Shown: piece after piece, positions 32,466-41,492 of the stretch
Position numbering within the stretch: the stretch's first letter is position 1
Layout: each line of letters begins with the position of its first letter
Virus record (IMG/VR): IMGVR_UViG_3300021364_000026
Location: 1-55,896 of that record
DNA length: 55,896 nt
Direction: 5' to 3' (one strand)
Origin: a virus
Notes under the pieces: model-generated
The model's database searches: none
What the model saw: the letters and a program-made list of their open reading frames with translations, nothing else
Told to the model about the DNA's origin: nothing
Made by a program: the position numbers and the translations under genes

Positions 32466-32919
32466 TTTTTTTTTGATCCAAATCTTCAATAGGGTTAATT
32501 AAATTTGCAATTTGTCCATTGCCTAAATCAACTTTTATTTTTGACGCTATATTGTCATCGTAATCGTCATGTTTAATAATATCACCATTTGATTCATTGT
32601 TGCACGCACTCAAATCATCTTTATCAACAACTTCTTCTTTAAAGTATTTTTGTCGAAGAGCATTAGATTCTTCTATCATTTTAGATACTGCTGACTTTGC
32701 GTTATTTAACAAGTGTTTTTCTACTTCTTCTAGATTATCCCATATATTAGAAACTTCACTAAGATTAACTTTTACTTGCTTTTTTCCTGGGATTATAGCT
32801 TTATATGTAATGCTTTCTTTTTCAAGAGTTTTAGTTATAACTTGCTCAGATATTTTAAGAGGAATTACTTTATATTTGTTTTCTAGAATTGTGTAGAGAA
32901 TTTGACCTACTTCGTACAT
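32443..32919 (-). CDS. SH3-like N-terminal domain protein
   Basis: A 158-aa protein with an N-terminal beta-rich part (YEVGQILYTILENKYKVIPL) of the small barrel type seen elsewhere in the window, a helical middle (VEKHLLNNAKSAVSKMIEES) and an acidic C-terminus. It overlaps the exonuclease gene. Small OB/SH3-like domain proteins near replication genes could bind nucleic acid, but no specific family is recognised. Confidence 0.55.
   Translation of the reverse strand: MYEVGQILYTILENKYKVIPLKISEQVITKTLEKESITYKAIIPGKKQVKVNLSEVSNIWDNLEEVEKHLLNNAKSAVSKMIEESNALRQKYFKEEVVDKDDLSACNNESNGDIIKHDDYDDNIASKIKVDLGNGQIANLINPIEDLDQKKNEESSTA
32576..32607 (-). promoter_or_regulatory. possible internal promoter, GCGTGCA-N19-TATTAT
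   Basis: On the minus strand inside the 158-aa gene, GCGTGCA is followed, 19 nt after GTGCA, by TATTAT (complement of 32576-32581). It would serve the exonuclease and groEL genes. Its place in coding sequence makes it less certain than the intergenic copies. Confidence 0.45.
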
Positions 32920-32989
32920 ACAAACTTCTTTCTAAACAATCAATTAATTATGTTTTTTTTATTGTAGAAATAAAATTTGTTTTGTACAA

Positions 32990-33268
32990 TTAATTATTTT
33001 CTAAAGGTGTTAGTCCTATTGCTTCTCTTACTTTATTGTATGTATCAAAGTCTAAGTTTTGTTTTAAAATTGTCATATTAGCTAGAGAATGAACAATTAC
33101 TTCTTTTTCTATTTCACTATCCTCTTCTTCTACAGGTCTAACTTCGCACATAAACATACATGCCGGCATTGATTTTTCTGAAGGTACATTTACAAAAGGT
33201 AATCCACCTGTTAGTCCTTTTGAATCCTCTTCATAAAATATCTCAGGAATCCACATATTGTTTTGCAT
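32990..33268 (-). CDS. 92-aa acidic phage protein
   Basis: A 92-aa protein: MQNNMWIPEIFYEEDSKG, then a Gly/Pro-rich stretch with PSEKSMPACMFMCEVRPV, and a helical end (YNKVREAIGLTPL). AGAGGA precedes the ATG. It begins right after the 646-aa gene's stop. A similar 'IP.I.YEDD..GLT..P' layout is familiar from short myovirus proteins, but with no assigned function. Confidence 0.6.
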   Translation of the reverse strand: MQNNMWIPEIFYEEDSKGLTGGLPFVNVPSEKSMPACMFMCEVRPVEEEDSEIEKEVIVHSLANMTILKQNLDFDTYNKVREAIGLTPLENN

Positions 33269-35209
33269 TTATTTATCCTCTTTTTTATCAGTTAATTGAT
33301 CAGCAGGCACTTCAATTGTTTCAGTATTGCTATCTTTATTTTCTTCTTTTTCGTTTTCTTTTTCTAATTCTTCAGTATCTTTTTCTATTTTAGATTCTAA
33401 CTCAGACTTTTTGTTTGTATAACTTTTTATTGTGTCTTCTAACTTTTTTAAGTTTTCAAAATCAGATCTATTCTTATCTAAACTGCTTGTAATGTACGAA
33501 ATATCTGAAATTTCTATACCTAATTTTGATAATTGATCTGAACCAGAAGTTATTATTTGTGAAAGATCTTTAAGACTCGCAATATCATCTGTGATTATAG
33601 CTACAGAGTCTGATATGTTTTTGTCCATTGAAGAAGAAATATCAATATCAGGAAGAGATTTAGTTATTGAATCTAATATTTCTTGTATTCCGCTAGCAAT
33701 AGATATTTCTTTTTCTTTGTTTTTTTCTAAATCACTTTGCATTTTATTTAATGAATCATCTACTTTTTTTTCTATTTCTAGAAAAGAGCTTTTTATTTTT
33801 TGAATTATACTTTTGTCAACTGTCTTAATCTTAAATTCAAATTTATTGTTAAAAACTTCTATTCTACTATTTAATTTTTCAATTAACTCATCTAGACTTT
33901 CAAAGCTTTCTTTTTCAATATTATTTTGATCTTGTTCAAATAACAAATTTAATTTGCTTTCAAAGCCTTCTTTTAAGTTTTTGTCACTTTTAACTTTATC
34001 AAATAAAGCTATTGTCATTTGATTTAAAATCAAAGGAGTTTTAATAGAAGCTTTTAGAAGATCGGTAAGTATAAGAGATCTTAAAATATAAAAAGATGAA
34101 AAAGAAAGACCCATTGAAGATTTTAAATCAACCTTTTCTTTCTCGCCTTTAGACTCCTCTTCATTATCTTCAGACTCTTCTTCTTTCAAAACTATACGAT
34201 TGCTTTTAATAGATAAAACATTAAAACTCTCTTCTGTAGTATTGTTTTCTTCAGAATCATTAGATTCGTCTTCTTTTTCAGATTCGTCTTCTTTTTCTAT
34301 ACTTTCAACGTCAATGTCACTATTTAAAATTAATTTTATACACTCAATTGAATCATCATATAAAATTATTTTGTTTAAACTATTAATTTGATGTTCTATT
34401 TCATAATCTTTAATATAATTTAAAGCACTTTTAATATCTCTGTTTTTTGTAAAGTAGTCTAAAAATAACATTTGATCGCTAGTTACACTAAATTTTCGAA
34501 GTTGTAGTTCTTCAAATTTTTTCTTAAATTGAATTGCTATTTTATTAAACTTAGATAAGATAATACAAGCTTTCCAAAACTCATCTGAATCTAGATTTTT
34601 TTCTGCTTCTTTTGAAAGTTTATAATTTTTTCTTCTGCGCTTTCTCTTTTCAGATCTACTTAATTTTTTATCATTATCATTATAAACATCTAAGCTAGTG
34701 TCATGTGTTATATGTGACAATGCCATAATAAAGTTATATAAACTTTTATATTTTTCCCTATCTCGTTCAGTCCCAGGCCCGCCTTTATCTAAAAGATTCA
34801 TCATGTTCTTTTTTGTAAATTCTTTATCGACAAAAACATCAAAAGCTTTAGCACCAGGACATGCCATTGACATAAATAAGTTAGCATCAGCAGCACCTGG
34901 CTGAGCTTTTATTAAGCTTTGCATTTCTCTTTTTATCTGCTTGTCAGATGATATAAACTCTTTATTAGCAGCAGCAAGACCTCCTACAACTCCATGTTTT
35001 TTTATGTTTTTGTATATTTTCCAAGCGTAACCAAAAGTTGCTCCCCAAGATCTTTTTAAAAAAGCACCTGTCATTTTTAATGCATCTGAGCCGGTTTTAA
35101 TTAAAGTTTTTCCAGCATCCATTCCGGCAGTTGCGTATTTTCCCGGGCCTACTTCTTGTATTATGGTTTTGTTTTTTCTTATCGATAATTTATATTCTTT
35201 TTGATTCAT
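33269..35209 (-). CDS. 646-aa coiled-coil virion-type protein with head leader
   Basis: The N-terminus RKNKTIIQEVGPGKYA has an I-Q-E site at residues 17-19. Residues 20-160 are a Gly/Ala-rich segment (ATAGMDAGKTLIKTG, then WGATFGYAWKIYK) that could be membrane-active or pack as a bundle. Residues 300-360 are acidic and disordered, and about 420-646 form long coiled coils ending in a Glu/Lys tail. No enzyme motif is seen. It starts a block of six or more overlapping virion-type genes. Weak ribosome binding site; probably translationally coupled to the 83-aa gene upstream, which it overlaps by 20 nt. Confidence 0.65.
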   Translation of the reverse strand: MNQKEYKLSIRKNKTIIQEVGPGKYATAGMDAGKTLIKTGSDALKMTGAFLKRSWGATFGYAWKIYKNIKKHGVVGGLAAANKEFISSDKQIKREMQSLIKAQPGAADANLFMSMACPGAKAFDVFVDKEFTKKNMMNLLDKGGPGTERDREKYKSLYNFIMALSHITHDTSLDVYNDNDKKLSRSEKRKRRRKNYKLSKEAEKNLDSDEFWKACIILSKFNKIAIQFKKKFEELQLRKFSVTSDQMLFLDYFTKNRDIKSALNYIKDYEIEHQINSLNKIILYDDSIECIKLILNSDIDVESIEKEDESEKEDESNDSEENNTTEESFNVLSIKSNRIVLKEEESEDNEEESKGEKEKVDLKSSMGLSFSSFYILRSLILTDLLKASIKTPLILNQMTIALFDKVKSDKNLKEGFESKLNLLFEQDQNNIEKESFESLDELIEKLNSRIEVFNNKFEFKIKTVDKSIIQKIKSSFLEIEKKVDDSLNKMQSDLEKNKEKEISIASGIQEILDSITKSLPDIDISSSMDKNISDSVAIITDDIASLKDLSQIITSGSDQLSKLGIEISDISYITSSLDKNRSDFENLKKLEDTIKSYTNKKSELESKIEKDTEELEKENEKEENKDSNTETIEVPADQLTDKKEDK

Positions 35210-35441
35210 CTAACACCAACTTCACATTAAATGTTTTAAAGTATAATTTAATTATCTCAATTTCAAAGTCATTTAAACTATGCTTTTTGCTTTTAATGTC
35301 TCTCGTAGAAAAACATCGTCTAATGTCTGGATTTAAATATCTAAGTAAATATTTTTTAATTACAAGCCAATCATTACCTTCGTAATAAGGACCAATCTCT
35401 TCTATAAGCTCAATTATTTTTTCTTTTTCTAGTTTATTCAT
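35190..35441 (-). CDS. 83-aa small helical protein
   Basis: An 83-aa helical protein (IIELIEEIGPYYEG, then YLLRYLNPDIRRCF) with GTGAG about 6 nt before the ATG. It overlaps both neighbours (1 nt and 20 nt). Not recognised. Its placement suggests it belongs to the virion module. Confidence 0.6.
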   Translation of the reverse strand: MNKLEKEKIIELIEEIGPYYEGNDWLVIKKYLLRYLNPDIRRCFSTRDIKSKKHSLNDFEIEIIKLYFKTFNVKLVLDESKRI

Positions 35442-36313
35442 TAAAATCTCACCGGCATTAAAGGAGGCAAAAAGTCTTCTTTTGTTTTTTTTGTGCTAAT
35501 AACGTTAGACATTTTAGAAGGAATCTTTATTATTCTATTACTTTCTTTATCAAAAAACATGAAATCCAATCTGCCTAGACCAAAGTGTCTATTTAAAAAA
35601 TGATTAAATTTTATTGTAATTAAATAAACTAAATAATAAAATATGTCTTTATTTGAAATAGCTAATCCTGATTCATATAATGTCTGAAATTTTTTAAAAC
35701 TAATTTTATTGCATTTTTCATCTAGCGATAACTTATTTAAACTTTCAATTGTTTTATGCTCATCATAGTTTAGTATAGTGTTTAATTTAATCTCTTCCCA
35801 AAAAGTTTTATACAAATCATTATATTTTATTTTAATATCTAAGTTTAGATTTGTTGACTTAATATTTTCTAAATCGCTAAAATAAAAAAACAAGTCATCT
35901 AATACCAATAAGTTTTTATTTGATACTATTGAGTTAGTATTTAAACTTATTGGATAGATTAATCCATCTAAAAAAATAAAAGTAATAGAGCGATTTGAAA
36001 ATTTATTTATCTTCAAAGTCTTTAGAGCGTTTAAAAATTTTATTTCATTCAATATGCTTCTAAATAAAATTATTGCATTGTTATATTTTTCATTTAAATA
36101 TTTAAAGTTTTCATTATTAAGATATAAATTTTTTTTATTTATATTGATGTAATAATCTTTTGCATTAATATCATAGCTTAAACTTAAGATTAAACCGTCA
36201 ATTTTTAAATGCAAATTGTTTTTTTCTATCATTCTAAAGCAATTTTTAATTACTTGAAAATAAGTGTTAATTGATCTGCAGTTAATTTCAAATGGATAAA
36301 TAAAAGTAGACAT
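35441..36313 (-). CDS. 290-aa Asn/Lys-rich protein, unknown
   Basis: A 290-aa protein very rich in Asn, Lys, Ile and Tyr, with mixed beta/helical pattern and a more conserved-looking C-terminus (NHFLNRHFGLGRLDFMFF). It contains HLKIDGLIL, which superficially resembles a ligase K-x-D-G motif but has no supporting motifs. The leader pattern is absent. The TAATG overlap with its upstream gene shows tight coupling. Function unknown. Confidence 0.6.
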   Translation of the reverse strand: MSTFIYPFEINCRSINTYFQVIKNCFRMIEKNNLHLKIDGLILSLSYDINAKDYYININKKNLYLNNENFKYLNEKYNNAIILFRSILNEIKFLNALKTLKINKFSNRSITFIFLDGLIYPISLNTNSIVSNKNLLVLDDLFFYFSDLENIKSTNLNLDIKIKYNDLYKTFWEEIKLNTILNYDEHKTIESLNKLSLDEKCNKISFKKFQTLYESGLAISNKDIFYYLVYLITIKFNHFLNRHFGLGRLDFMFFDKESNRIIKIPSKMSNVISTKKTKEDFLPPLMPVRF

Positions 36314-37005
36314 TATTTATTTGAATGCAATACCTTTAATATTTGAGACTTATCTTGAATTGATTCGTTAGTACCTATTTTTGTAACTTTAATAGGTGTA
36401 TTACTGTCAACTTTTTTACCTTTTGACTCATCAGATATTCTTTTGTTCATTGACTTTTCCTTTTCAGCACTAGTTACGCCAGACCTTTTAATATTAAAGT
36501 TTAAGTCTGAAGGTTTTTTTGCTGACTTTCCTTTAACGTCCATTAGAGTTACATGTATAAGACCTTTAATAAGGATATGTAGAACTTCTTTTTCTTCTCT
36601 TGTTAGTCCATTAAAGTATGCTTTTAACTCTGTTGAAATTTCTTTATCTGAAAATGAATGTGCTGCTCTAAACATATTAAGTTCATCTATTAATTTTTCA
36701 TATGATACTGCATCAGACAAGTTAATAGAAGTAGGCTCAGGCTTATCCTCTTCTTCTTCATCCTCTTCTTCCTCATCGTCAACAATATCAAACTCTTCTT
36801 CTTTTGTTTTTTTGCTTTGATTAATTTTCTTTTTACTCTTTTTCTTTTTTGTAGCTTTAGCGCCAGCATCTGCAATATCGTCTTCTAGACGCTTTGCTCT
36901 TTTTCTTTCGACATCGTAGGAAACTTCTGTATCTTCTTCAATACTTTCGTTTATAATTGTATCTACCAAAGAAAACAAATCAAAATTACTAGCTTTAGTT
37001 GCCAT
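36313..37005 (-). CDS. 230-aa highly charged head-type protein
   Basis: The N-terminus LFSLVDTIINESIEED is a clear head-type leader with I-N-E. It is followed by a Lys-rich stretch (KKKKSKKKINQSKK), a poly-acidic run of more than 20 Glu/Asp residues, a helical domain (residues 90-150) and a basic C-terminal tail. This composition resembles prohead scaffold or internal core proteins. No enzymatic motif. Confidence 0.65.
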   Translation of the reverse strand: MATKASNFDLFSLVDTIINESIEEDTEVSYDVERKRAKRLEDDIADAGAKATKKKKSKKKINQSKKTKEEEFDIVDDEEEEDEEEEDKPEPTSINLSDAVSYEKLIDELNMFRAAHSFSDKEISTELKAYFNGLTREEKEVLHILIKGLIHVTLMDVKGKSAKKPSDLNFNIKRSGVTSAEKEKSMNKRISDESKGKKVDSNTPIKVTKIGTNESIQDKSQILKVLHSNK

Positions 37006-37174
37006 TGTTGCTCTCCCATTTTATTTGATTCTGCCACCTCTCGTGATAAAGTTCGTCTCTTCTTCTACGTCTTTTATCTTCTTCTATAATATGATTATCA
37101 ATTTTGCGTCGATTTACATACTCTTCATTTCTTTTGTCTATATCATTCGTAAACTTTTCAAAATCAAATTCCAT
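36995..37174 (-). CDS. 59-aa charged small protein
   Basis: A short ORF starting MEFDFEKFTNDIDKRNEEY with five consecutive Arg in the middle and RWQNQIKWESNN at the end. AAGG lies 8 nt before the ATG, and the 3' end overlaps the start of the charged head-type gene by 11 nt. Both support it as a real gene. Confidence 0.6.
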   Translation of the reverse strand: MEFDFEKFTNDIDKRNEEYVNRRKIDNHIIEEDKRRRRRDELYHERWQNQIKWESNNGN

Positions 37175-37187
37175 GACATACCTTCTT

Positions 37188-37559
37188 TCAATTTAAAAAT
37201 ATACTATATGTTATAATATAACTATTTTGCTTATTTAATTTAATGGTTTTTTCTATAGACTTTTCTGCTATATTAATTTTTTTTATACTGTCACCTTTAT
37301 AAAGTAATTCAATTGAATCAGGATTAAACGCTAGCATATCTTTTGCATTCTCTTCTTTCATAAAAGCTTTTAATTTAATCCTGTTTTTATTTTCTTTTAG
37401 ACTAATATATTTTAACATGCAATTCTTGTTATTTAAAACAACATTAAAATAAAGATTCCACGTAACATCTTTTTTGTTATTATCAACAATTAAATTTTCT
37501 AGCTCTTTAGAATAAAAGATGTTTTCTTTTTTTGATTGTTTTAGTAAATCATCATCCAT
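37188..37559 (-). CDS. 123-aa beta-rich protein, unknown
   Basis: A 123-aa protein with alternating hydrophobic/polar strands (WNLYFNVVLNNKNCMLKYI) and a beta-like C-terminus. No leader and no recognised motif. The start lies 5 nt after the stop of the gene upstream; ribosome binding site GAG only. Confidence 0.55.
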   Translation of the reverse strand: MDDDLLKQSKKENIFYSKELENLIVDNNKKDVTWNLYFNVVLNNKNCMLKYISLKENKNRIKLKAFMKEENAKDMLAFNPDSIELLYKGDSIKKINIAEKSIEKTIKLNKQNSYIITYSIFLN

Positions 37560-37563
37560 TTAT

Positions 37564-37923
37564 CTACTCTTTTTTAGCAAAATAATAAACAACATCTTTT
37601 CTAATTTTATCGATATCTTTTTTAGCCTCAAATTCTATCTCTGAAACTTCAGGTGATGCTGCATGCAATATAACTCCAACTTTTTTTTGTTTAACCCTAA
37701 ATTCAATAATACAATCTGTATCTCTATCGTATTTTAGCAATTCTAAAACAAAAGCTTCTTTTTGTTTTCTAGACTTAAAAGAAAAAAGTTTTTTTATGCA
37801 CTTTGTAGTAACAGTCCACTTTTCTTCTTTAGCTTCTATAGGTAATTCGTTTTTGTCACTATCTGGATAAGATTTAACTTTATTTTCACTTAGATAGCTT
37901 TCCATTAAATTTTGCAACATCAT
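37564..37923 (-). CDS. pterin-4a-carbinolamine-dehydratase-like fold with head leader
   Basis: A 119-aa protein. The leader LQNLMESYLSENK offers L-M-E and L-S-E sites. From residue 35, WTVTTKCIKKLFSFKSRKQK, AFVLELLKYDRD and the VGVILHAA strand follow the alpha/beta order of pterin-4a-carbinolamine dehydratases, ending with a helix containing YYFAKKE. The catalytic His trio is not present (the usual H-H-P is replaced), so the original dehydratase activity is doubtful. Cyanophage-type relatives exist in my recollection. AAGG lies 6 nt before the ATG. Confidence 0.6.
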   Translation of the reverse strand: MMLQNLMESYLSENKVKSYPDSDKNELPIEAKEEKWTVTTKCIKKLFSFKSRKQKEAFVLELLKYDRDTDCIIEFRVKQKKVGVILHAASPEVSEIEFEAKKDIDKIRKDVVYYFAKKE

Positions 37924-37938
37924 AACTTGCCTTGCTTA

Positions 37939-40900
37939 TTAACTAATTTGAGGTGCCGGGAAAACATCATCAATACTGACTTCTTTTTCTTCTCCGTCTA
38001 TAACATCACCTTGTGAATTAAATATGTCTATAATAATTTCTATTTTGCCACTATCAATATCAACAGAGTCTTTGACTTCTGCAGGCTTTCCTTTGTAGAT
38101 AACTTGCCAGCCAGTCAAGTCTAGATTATCATCTTCCAAGAAAGAATAATCTTTTCTACTAGTCAATGCCTGCTCTCTGTCTTCTGCAGCTTGAGAAGAT
38201 TTTGACAACATATCAGATCTTGCGTCTTTAGTCTTTTCTTTCCACAATTTAAACCAGTAAGGTGCACCTTTAAATGATGCAGGCTTACCTCTGTCTGTTG
38301 TAGAATCTGACCCTTTGCCTTTTCTTATTGCTTCAATCTCTGCAGGATTGCCTAAAGGCTTAAGTGGATTATCTAATAAACTTTGATAGTACTCTGTTTT
38401 AAATGCTGATTCTATAAACTTGAGCTCAAATTCTTTGTCTTTTTTATTTCTAATATATTCTAAAAACTCACTAAAGTCTTTAGATGACATCACACTACTT
38501 TCAGCCCAAACTTTACCAATAATTGGTGGTTTGCCACCAGACCTAATGTTCAAACAGTCATCCATTAACTTTTGCGCATTAAAGTTAGTTATTTTATTTT
38601 GTTGTGGACCTTTATTAAAATCATTAATCACGCCATCAGCCTTCTTTAAAAAGTAATCTTTTCTTTGTTCTAGCTCTAGCTTTGGATTAGGAAGCACTGA
38701 TCCTTTGTCTTTAATACCTGTTCTACCCATTGTCCAGTAAATTATAAAGTTAAATATAGACTTACCAAACTCAGGTTTAACATGTTTTGATTGCTTTCCT
38801 TTCGTAAGATTTTCACCTATTCTAGCTGAAGGGTGATTTGCTGCAAAATATTCCTTTACAGCAAAAGCTAAGTCTGCTTCTATCTTGTTCCATATATTGT
38901 TCGCATAAAAGTCTTTCATGTAGTCTGTAGCAAAAACTCTAAAAGATGATAAGCCACCTAATAGCTCGTCTAAGTATTGTGTGTCTTCGTCTTCTTCGTC
39001 ATGATACTCTGAAAGATATGATTCTATAGCAGTCGGATCTGTTACAACTGCTTCCATTTTTTTAAATGTATCTTTTTCTTCTTTTGAAGCAGACCTCAGA
39101 CCTTCAATGCCTACAACAGAGTCTTCTACTAAGTCCATTCTTCTAATTGCATCAATATACTTTTTACCCAATTCAGAATATATTTTAGCTTTCATTTCGT
39201 TATCTGTTGCGTAAAACATTGATTTAAACCATTGTTTAGTAATATCTTGTCTTACACCCCCAGTATTGCTATATGCACCTTGAGAAACTTTAGCAATGTC
39301 AGCGTGACTCATAGGCTCTTCAGTGTTTATGTTGTTTTCTATAAACTCTTCCCATTTTTTAGAAACAACTCTACCAGACGCCGAATCAATATCATTAATG
39401 CTTTCAATCTGATCAATTGCGTCTAACAGCTCAGTATGGATCTCACCTTTTGTTTTATCTGGAAGAATATTAATATGCATAGTTCTTGCTTGCGACAATC
39501 TGTCTAAAGCTTGTTCTAAAGCTTTTTCAGCAGCAGGACTAAGGGGTTTTTTCTCTGAAATCTTAGTTAATTTATCTACTATTGTCAAGTCTAAGTTGTT
39601 TTGCTTTAATAACTTCAGAGCGTCTGACATTTGCATGTCAACTACCTCAATATCTTCAGGTCTAACTTTTTGTGATTTAAGACGCGCAAACTCTGCAGCC
39701 TTTTCATTACTAAGATATAGAGGCTCACCAGTTTCAGGATCAATTGGAGAATTTGCATATTCTTCCTCTTCTTCTCGTCTAAGTCTTGCTTCATACTCTT
39801 CAGTATCTAAAAGATATTGTTGATACTCTTCGTCTGACATTGCTTCTTGATCATTCGGCTTTTTACCACCAATAGGATATTCTGAATTTAAATAGTCTAA
39901 AAATGATTGTGCGCTATCTCTTTGCGTTCCTGCTGCTTTAAATAATAATTTTGTTAATTCATCTTCTTTTATAGCGTCAGTATTTAAAGAACCCATATTA
40001 GACTTATCTATTTTTACAAGAATTTTATCTAATTCTGATCTTACAGCTCTTTTTTCGTCGTGGTCTAGTCCTGATGGTGAACTGGTAAACTTCATCTTTT
40101 TATCACCACGTAAATTTCTTTGCCCTACAGCAACAATTTCTGCATCCATAAATTTTTGTTGCGAATTTAAATAAAACTTTATTTGATGAATAATTTCCCA
40201 TTTTCTCATTGCAGCTTCAGAAGCATTTTGTTCAACAATTAGTTTATATCTAGCAATAATAGCTAATTTATCAATTACTGGAATTTTTTCTAAGTTAGGA
40301 CCAATTCTAGGTTCATTTACAGGAAGATAGAATTTTAATTTTTTTCTTATAAAAGGTATTTTACTTTTCTTTAAAAGCCAATCGTATCGTAACAAAACTT
40401 CAGCTGACTGCTTATTTAAGGACTTGTCACTAGAAGATACTTCGTCATCTTCTTCTTCAAATTCTAAATTCTCTGCATCTTTAGCATCATTTTTTTCAAA
40501 AGCAGCTAATGCTTCCTTTGAACCAGGGACTGCTACTTTTTTATCGTCAATATAATTGTCAAGAAAATCGCTAGCATCAAAAGTTTTTCTTTTTTCTCCT
40601 GCTTCTGAAAGTAAAATTGATTTATTCTTTTCGATTGACTCGATTAGTATTTCTCTAAGCTTACTATTAACTTTTTCGTTTATCGGTGTAATAATTTTGT
40701 TAATTTCTTCCTCAAAAAGATTGTTAGCTGAGTCTTCTCTTTTTCTATTGAGAAGATCATTTAATTCAAATATAAATTTTAATTTTTTATTTTTTGAGCT
40801 ATCTTCTTTTAGTGTTTCTTTTAAAAAATCTTTAATTCCTGCTTCTGTCGGAAATTTACCGTTTGTATTATGCAATGTATTAACATAACTCAATGCTTCA

Positions 40901-41031
40901 GACATTAAAGAATCACTTTCTTTTACTTGCGTCTTAGAAAGATATGACAAAAGATAATATTTTCTTTTAAATTCGTTACTTTTGTTTTCTAAAAGTTTTT
41001 GTACTATTCTAGACTTTTTGCTGTTTAACAT
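37939..41031 (-). CDS. 1030-aa virion-type protein with head leader
   Basis: The N-terminus RIVQKLLENKSNE contains L-L-E. The body is mostly helical with acidic interruptions (EFEEEDDEVSSS near residue 195) and a conserved-looking stretch, residues 220-300, containing PVNEPRIGPNLEKIPV. The C-terminal 60 residues fold like a small beta-barrel (GWQVIYKGKPAEVKDSVD). No catalytic motif. Its size and leader suggest a structural or packaged protein. Weak ribosome binding site; it follows the 136-aa gene after 3 nt. Confidence 0.65.
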   Translation of the reverse strand: MLNSKKSRIVQKLLENKSNEFKRKYYLLSYLSKTQVKESDSLMSEALSYVNTLHNTNGKFPTEAGIKDFLKETLKEDSSKNKKLKFIFELNDLLNRKREDSANNLFEEEINKIITPINEKVNSKLREILIESIEKNKSILLSEAGEKRKTFDASDFLDNYIDDKKVAVPGSKEALAAFEKNDAKDAENLEFEEEDDEVSSSDKSLNKQSAEVLLRYDWLLKKSKIPFIRKKLKFYLPVNEPRIGPNLEKIPVIDKLAIIARYKLIVEQNASEAAMRKWEIIHQIKFYLNSQQKFMDAEIVAVGQRNLRGDKKMKFTSSPSGLDHDEKRAVRSELDKILVKIDKSNMGSLNTDAIKEDELTKLLFKAAGTQRDSAQSFLDYLNSEYPIGGKKPNDQEAMSDEEYQQYLLDTEEYEARLRREEEEEYANSPIDPETGEPLYLSNEKAAEFARLKSQKVRPEDIEVVDMQMSDALKLLKQNNLDLTIVDKLTKISEKKPLSPAAEKALEQALDRLSQARTMHINILPDKTKGEIHTELLDAIDQIESINDIDSASGRVVSKKWEEFIENNINTEEPMSHADIAKVSQGAYSNTGGVRQDITKQWFKSMFYATDNEMKAKIYSELGKKYIDAIRRMDLVEDSVVGIEGLRSASKEEKDTFKKMEAVVTDPTAIESYLSEYHDEEDEDTQYLDELLGGLSSFRVFATDYMKDFYANNIWNKIEADLAFAVKEYFAANHPSARIGENLTKGKQSKHVKPEFGKSIFNFIIYWTMGRTGIKDKGSVLPNPKLELEQRKDYFLKKADGVINDFNKGPQQNKITNFNAQKLMDDCLNIRSGGKPPIIGKVWAESSVMSSKDFSEFLEYIRNKKDKEFELKFIESAFKTEYYQSLLDNPLKPLGNPAEIEAIRKGKGSDSTTDRGKPASFKGAPYWFKLWKEKTKDARSDMLSKSSQAAEDREQALTSRKDYSFLEDDNLDLTGWQVIYKGKPAEVKDSVDIDSGKIEIIIDIFNSQGDVIDGEEKEVSIDDVFPAPQIS

Positions 41032-41034
41032 CTA

Positions 41035-41445
41035 TTATTTCACTTTCTCTATAACTTTTTTTATTGTCTTCCAAACATGCTCTATTTCTTTTCTTCCGAT
41101 TTCGCTTTTGTTATTATGAATTAGCGTATTAGAAGCTCGCATCAACTCAGAAGCATTATCAGGAACATAATCTTCATCTTCTAGACTAGAATGTGAAAGC
41201 TTTTCATCGTAAAAAACAGGCATAACATCATTAGGAGTAAGAGGAAGCTCTTCTTCTAAGTCTTCATAAGACTTCATATAATTACCGTCACCATCTATTT
41301 GAGGTCCGGGTTGGTCTTTAGCAGAAGTTCTGTTATTTTTTCCTGCATCCATATCATGATCTAAAGGAAGTCTTAACTCATTGATGTTATTTTCAAACAA
41401 TATACTTCTAGCAATATGTTTAATATCTTTAATATTTATACTCAT
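41035..41445 (-). CDS. 136-aa head-type protein
   Basis: The N-terminus IKHIARSILFENNINE ends in L-F-E followed by Asn, one of the best matches to the site seen inside the 2699-aa protein. The remainder is acidic and disordered (DEDYVPDNASELM), then helical with a basic end. AGGAATAG precedes the ATG, and an exact TAATATTTATA lies upstream. Probably head-packaged. Confidence 0.65.
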   Translation of the reverse strand: MSINIKDIKHIARSILFENNINELRLPLDHDMDAGKNNRTSAKDQPGPQIDGDGNYMKSYEDLEEELPLTPNDVMPVFYDEKLSHSSLEDEDYVPDNASELMRASNTLIHNNKSEIGRKEIEHVWKTIKKVIEKVK

Positions 41446-41469
41446 AAACTATTCCTGATTTCCTATACG

Positions 41470-41480
41470 TATAAATATTA
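41470..41480 (-). promoter_or_regulatory. TAATATTTATA motif (candidate late element)
   Basis: An exact minus-strand copy about 25 nt before the 136-aa head-type gene, within a TATAAT-like run. Confidence 0.4.
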
Positions 41481-41492
41481 TATTTATTTTGT

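Noticed and set aside
35441-36313. KIDG motif as a second ligase-like enzyme
   Set aside because: Only the four residues match; none of the other superfamily motifs follow, and the protein is very Asn/Lys-rich so chance matches are likely.
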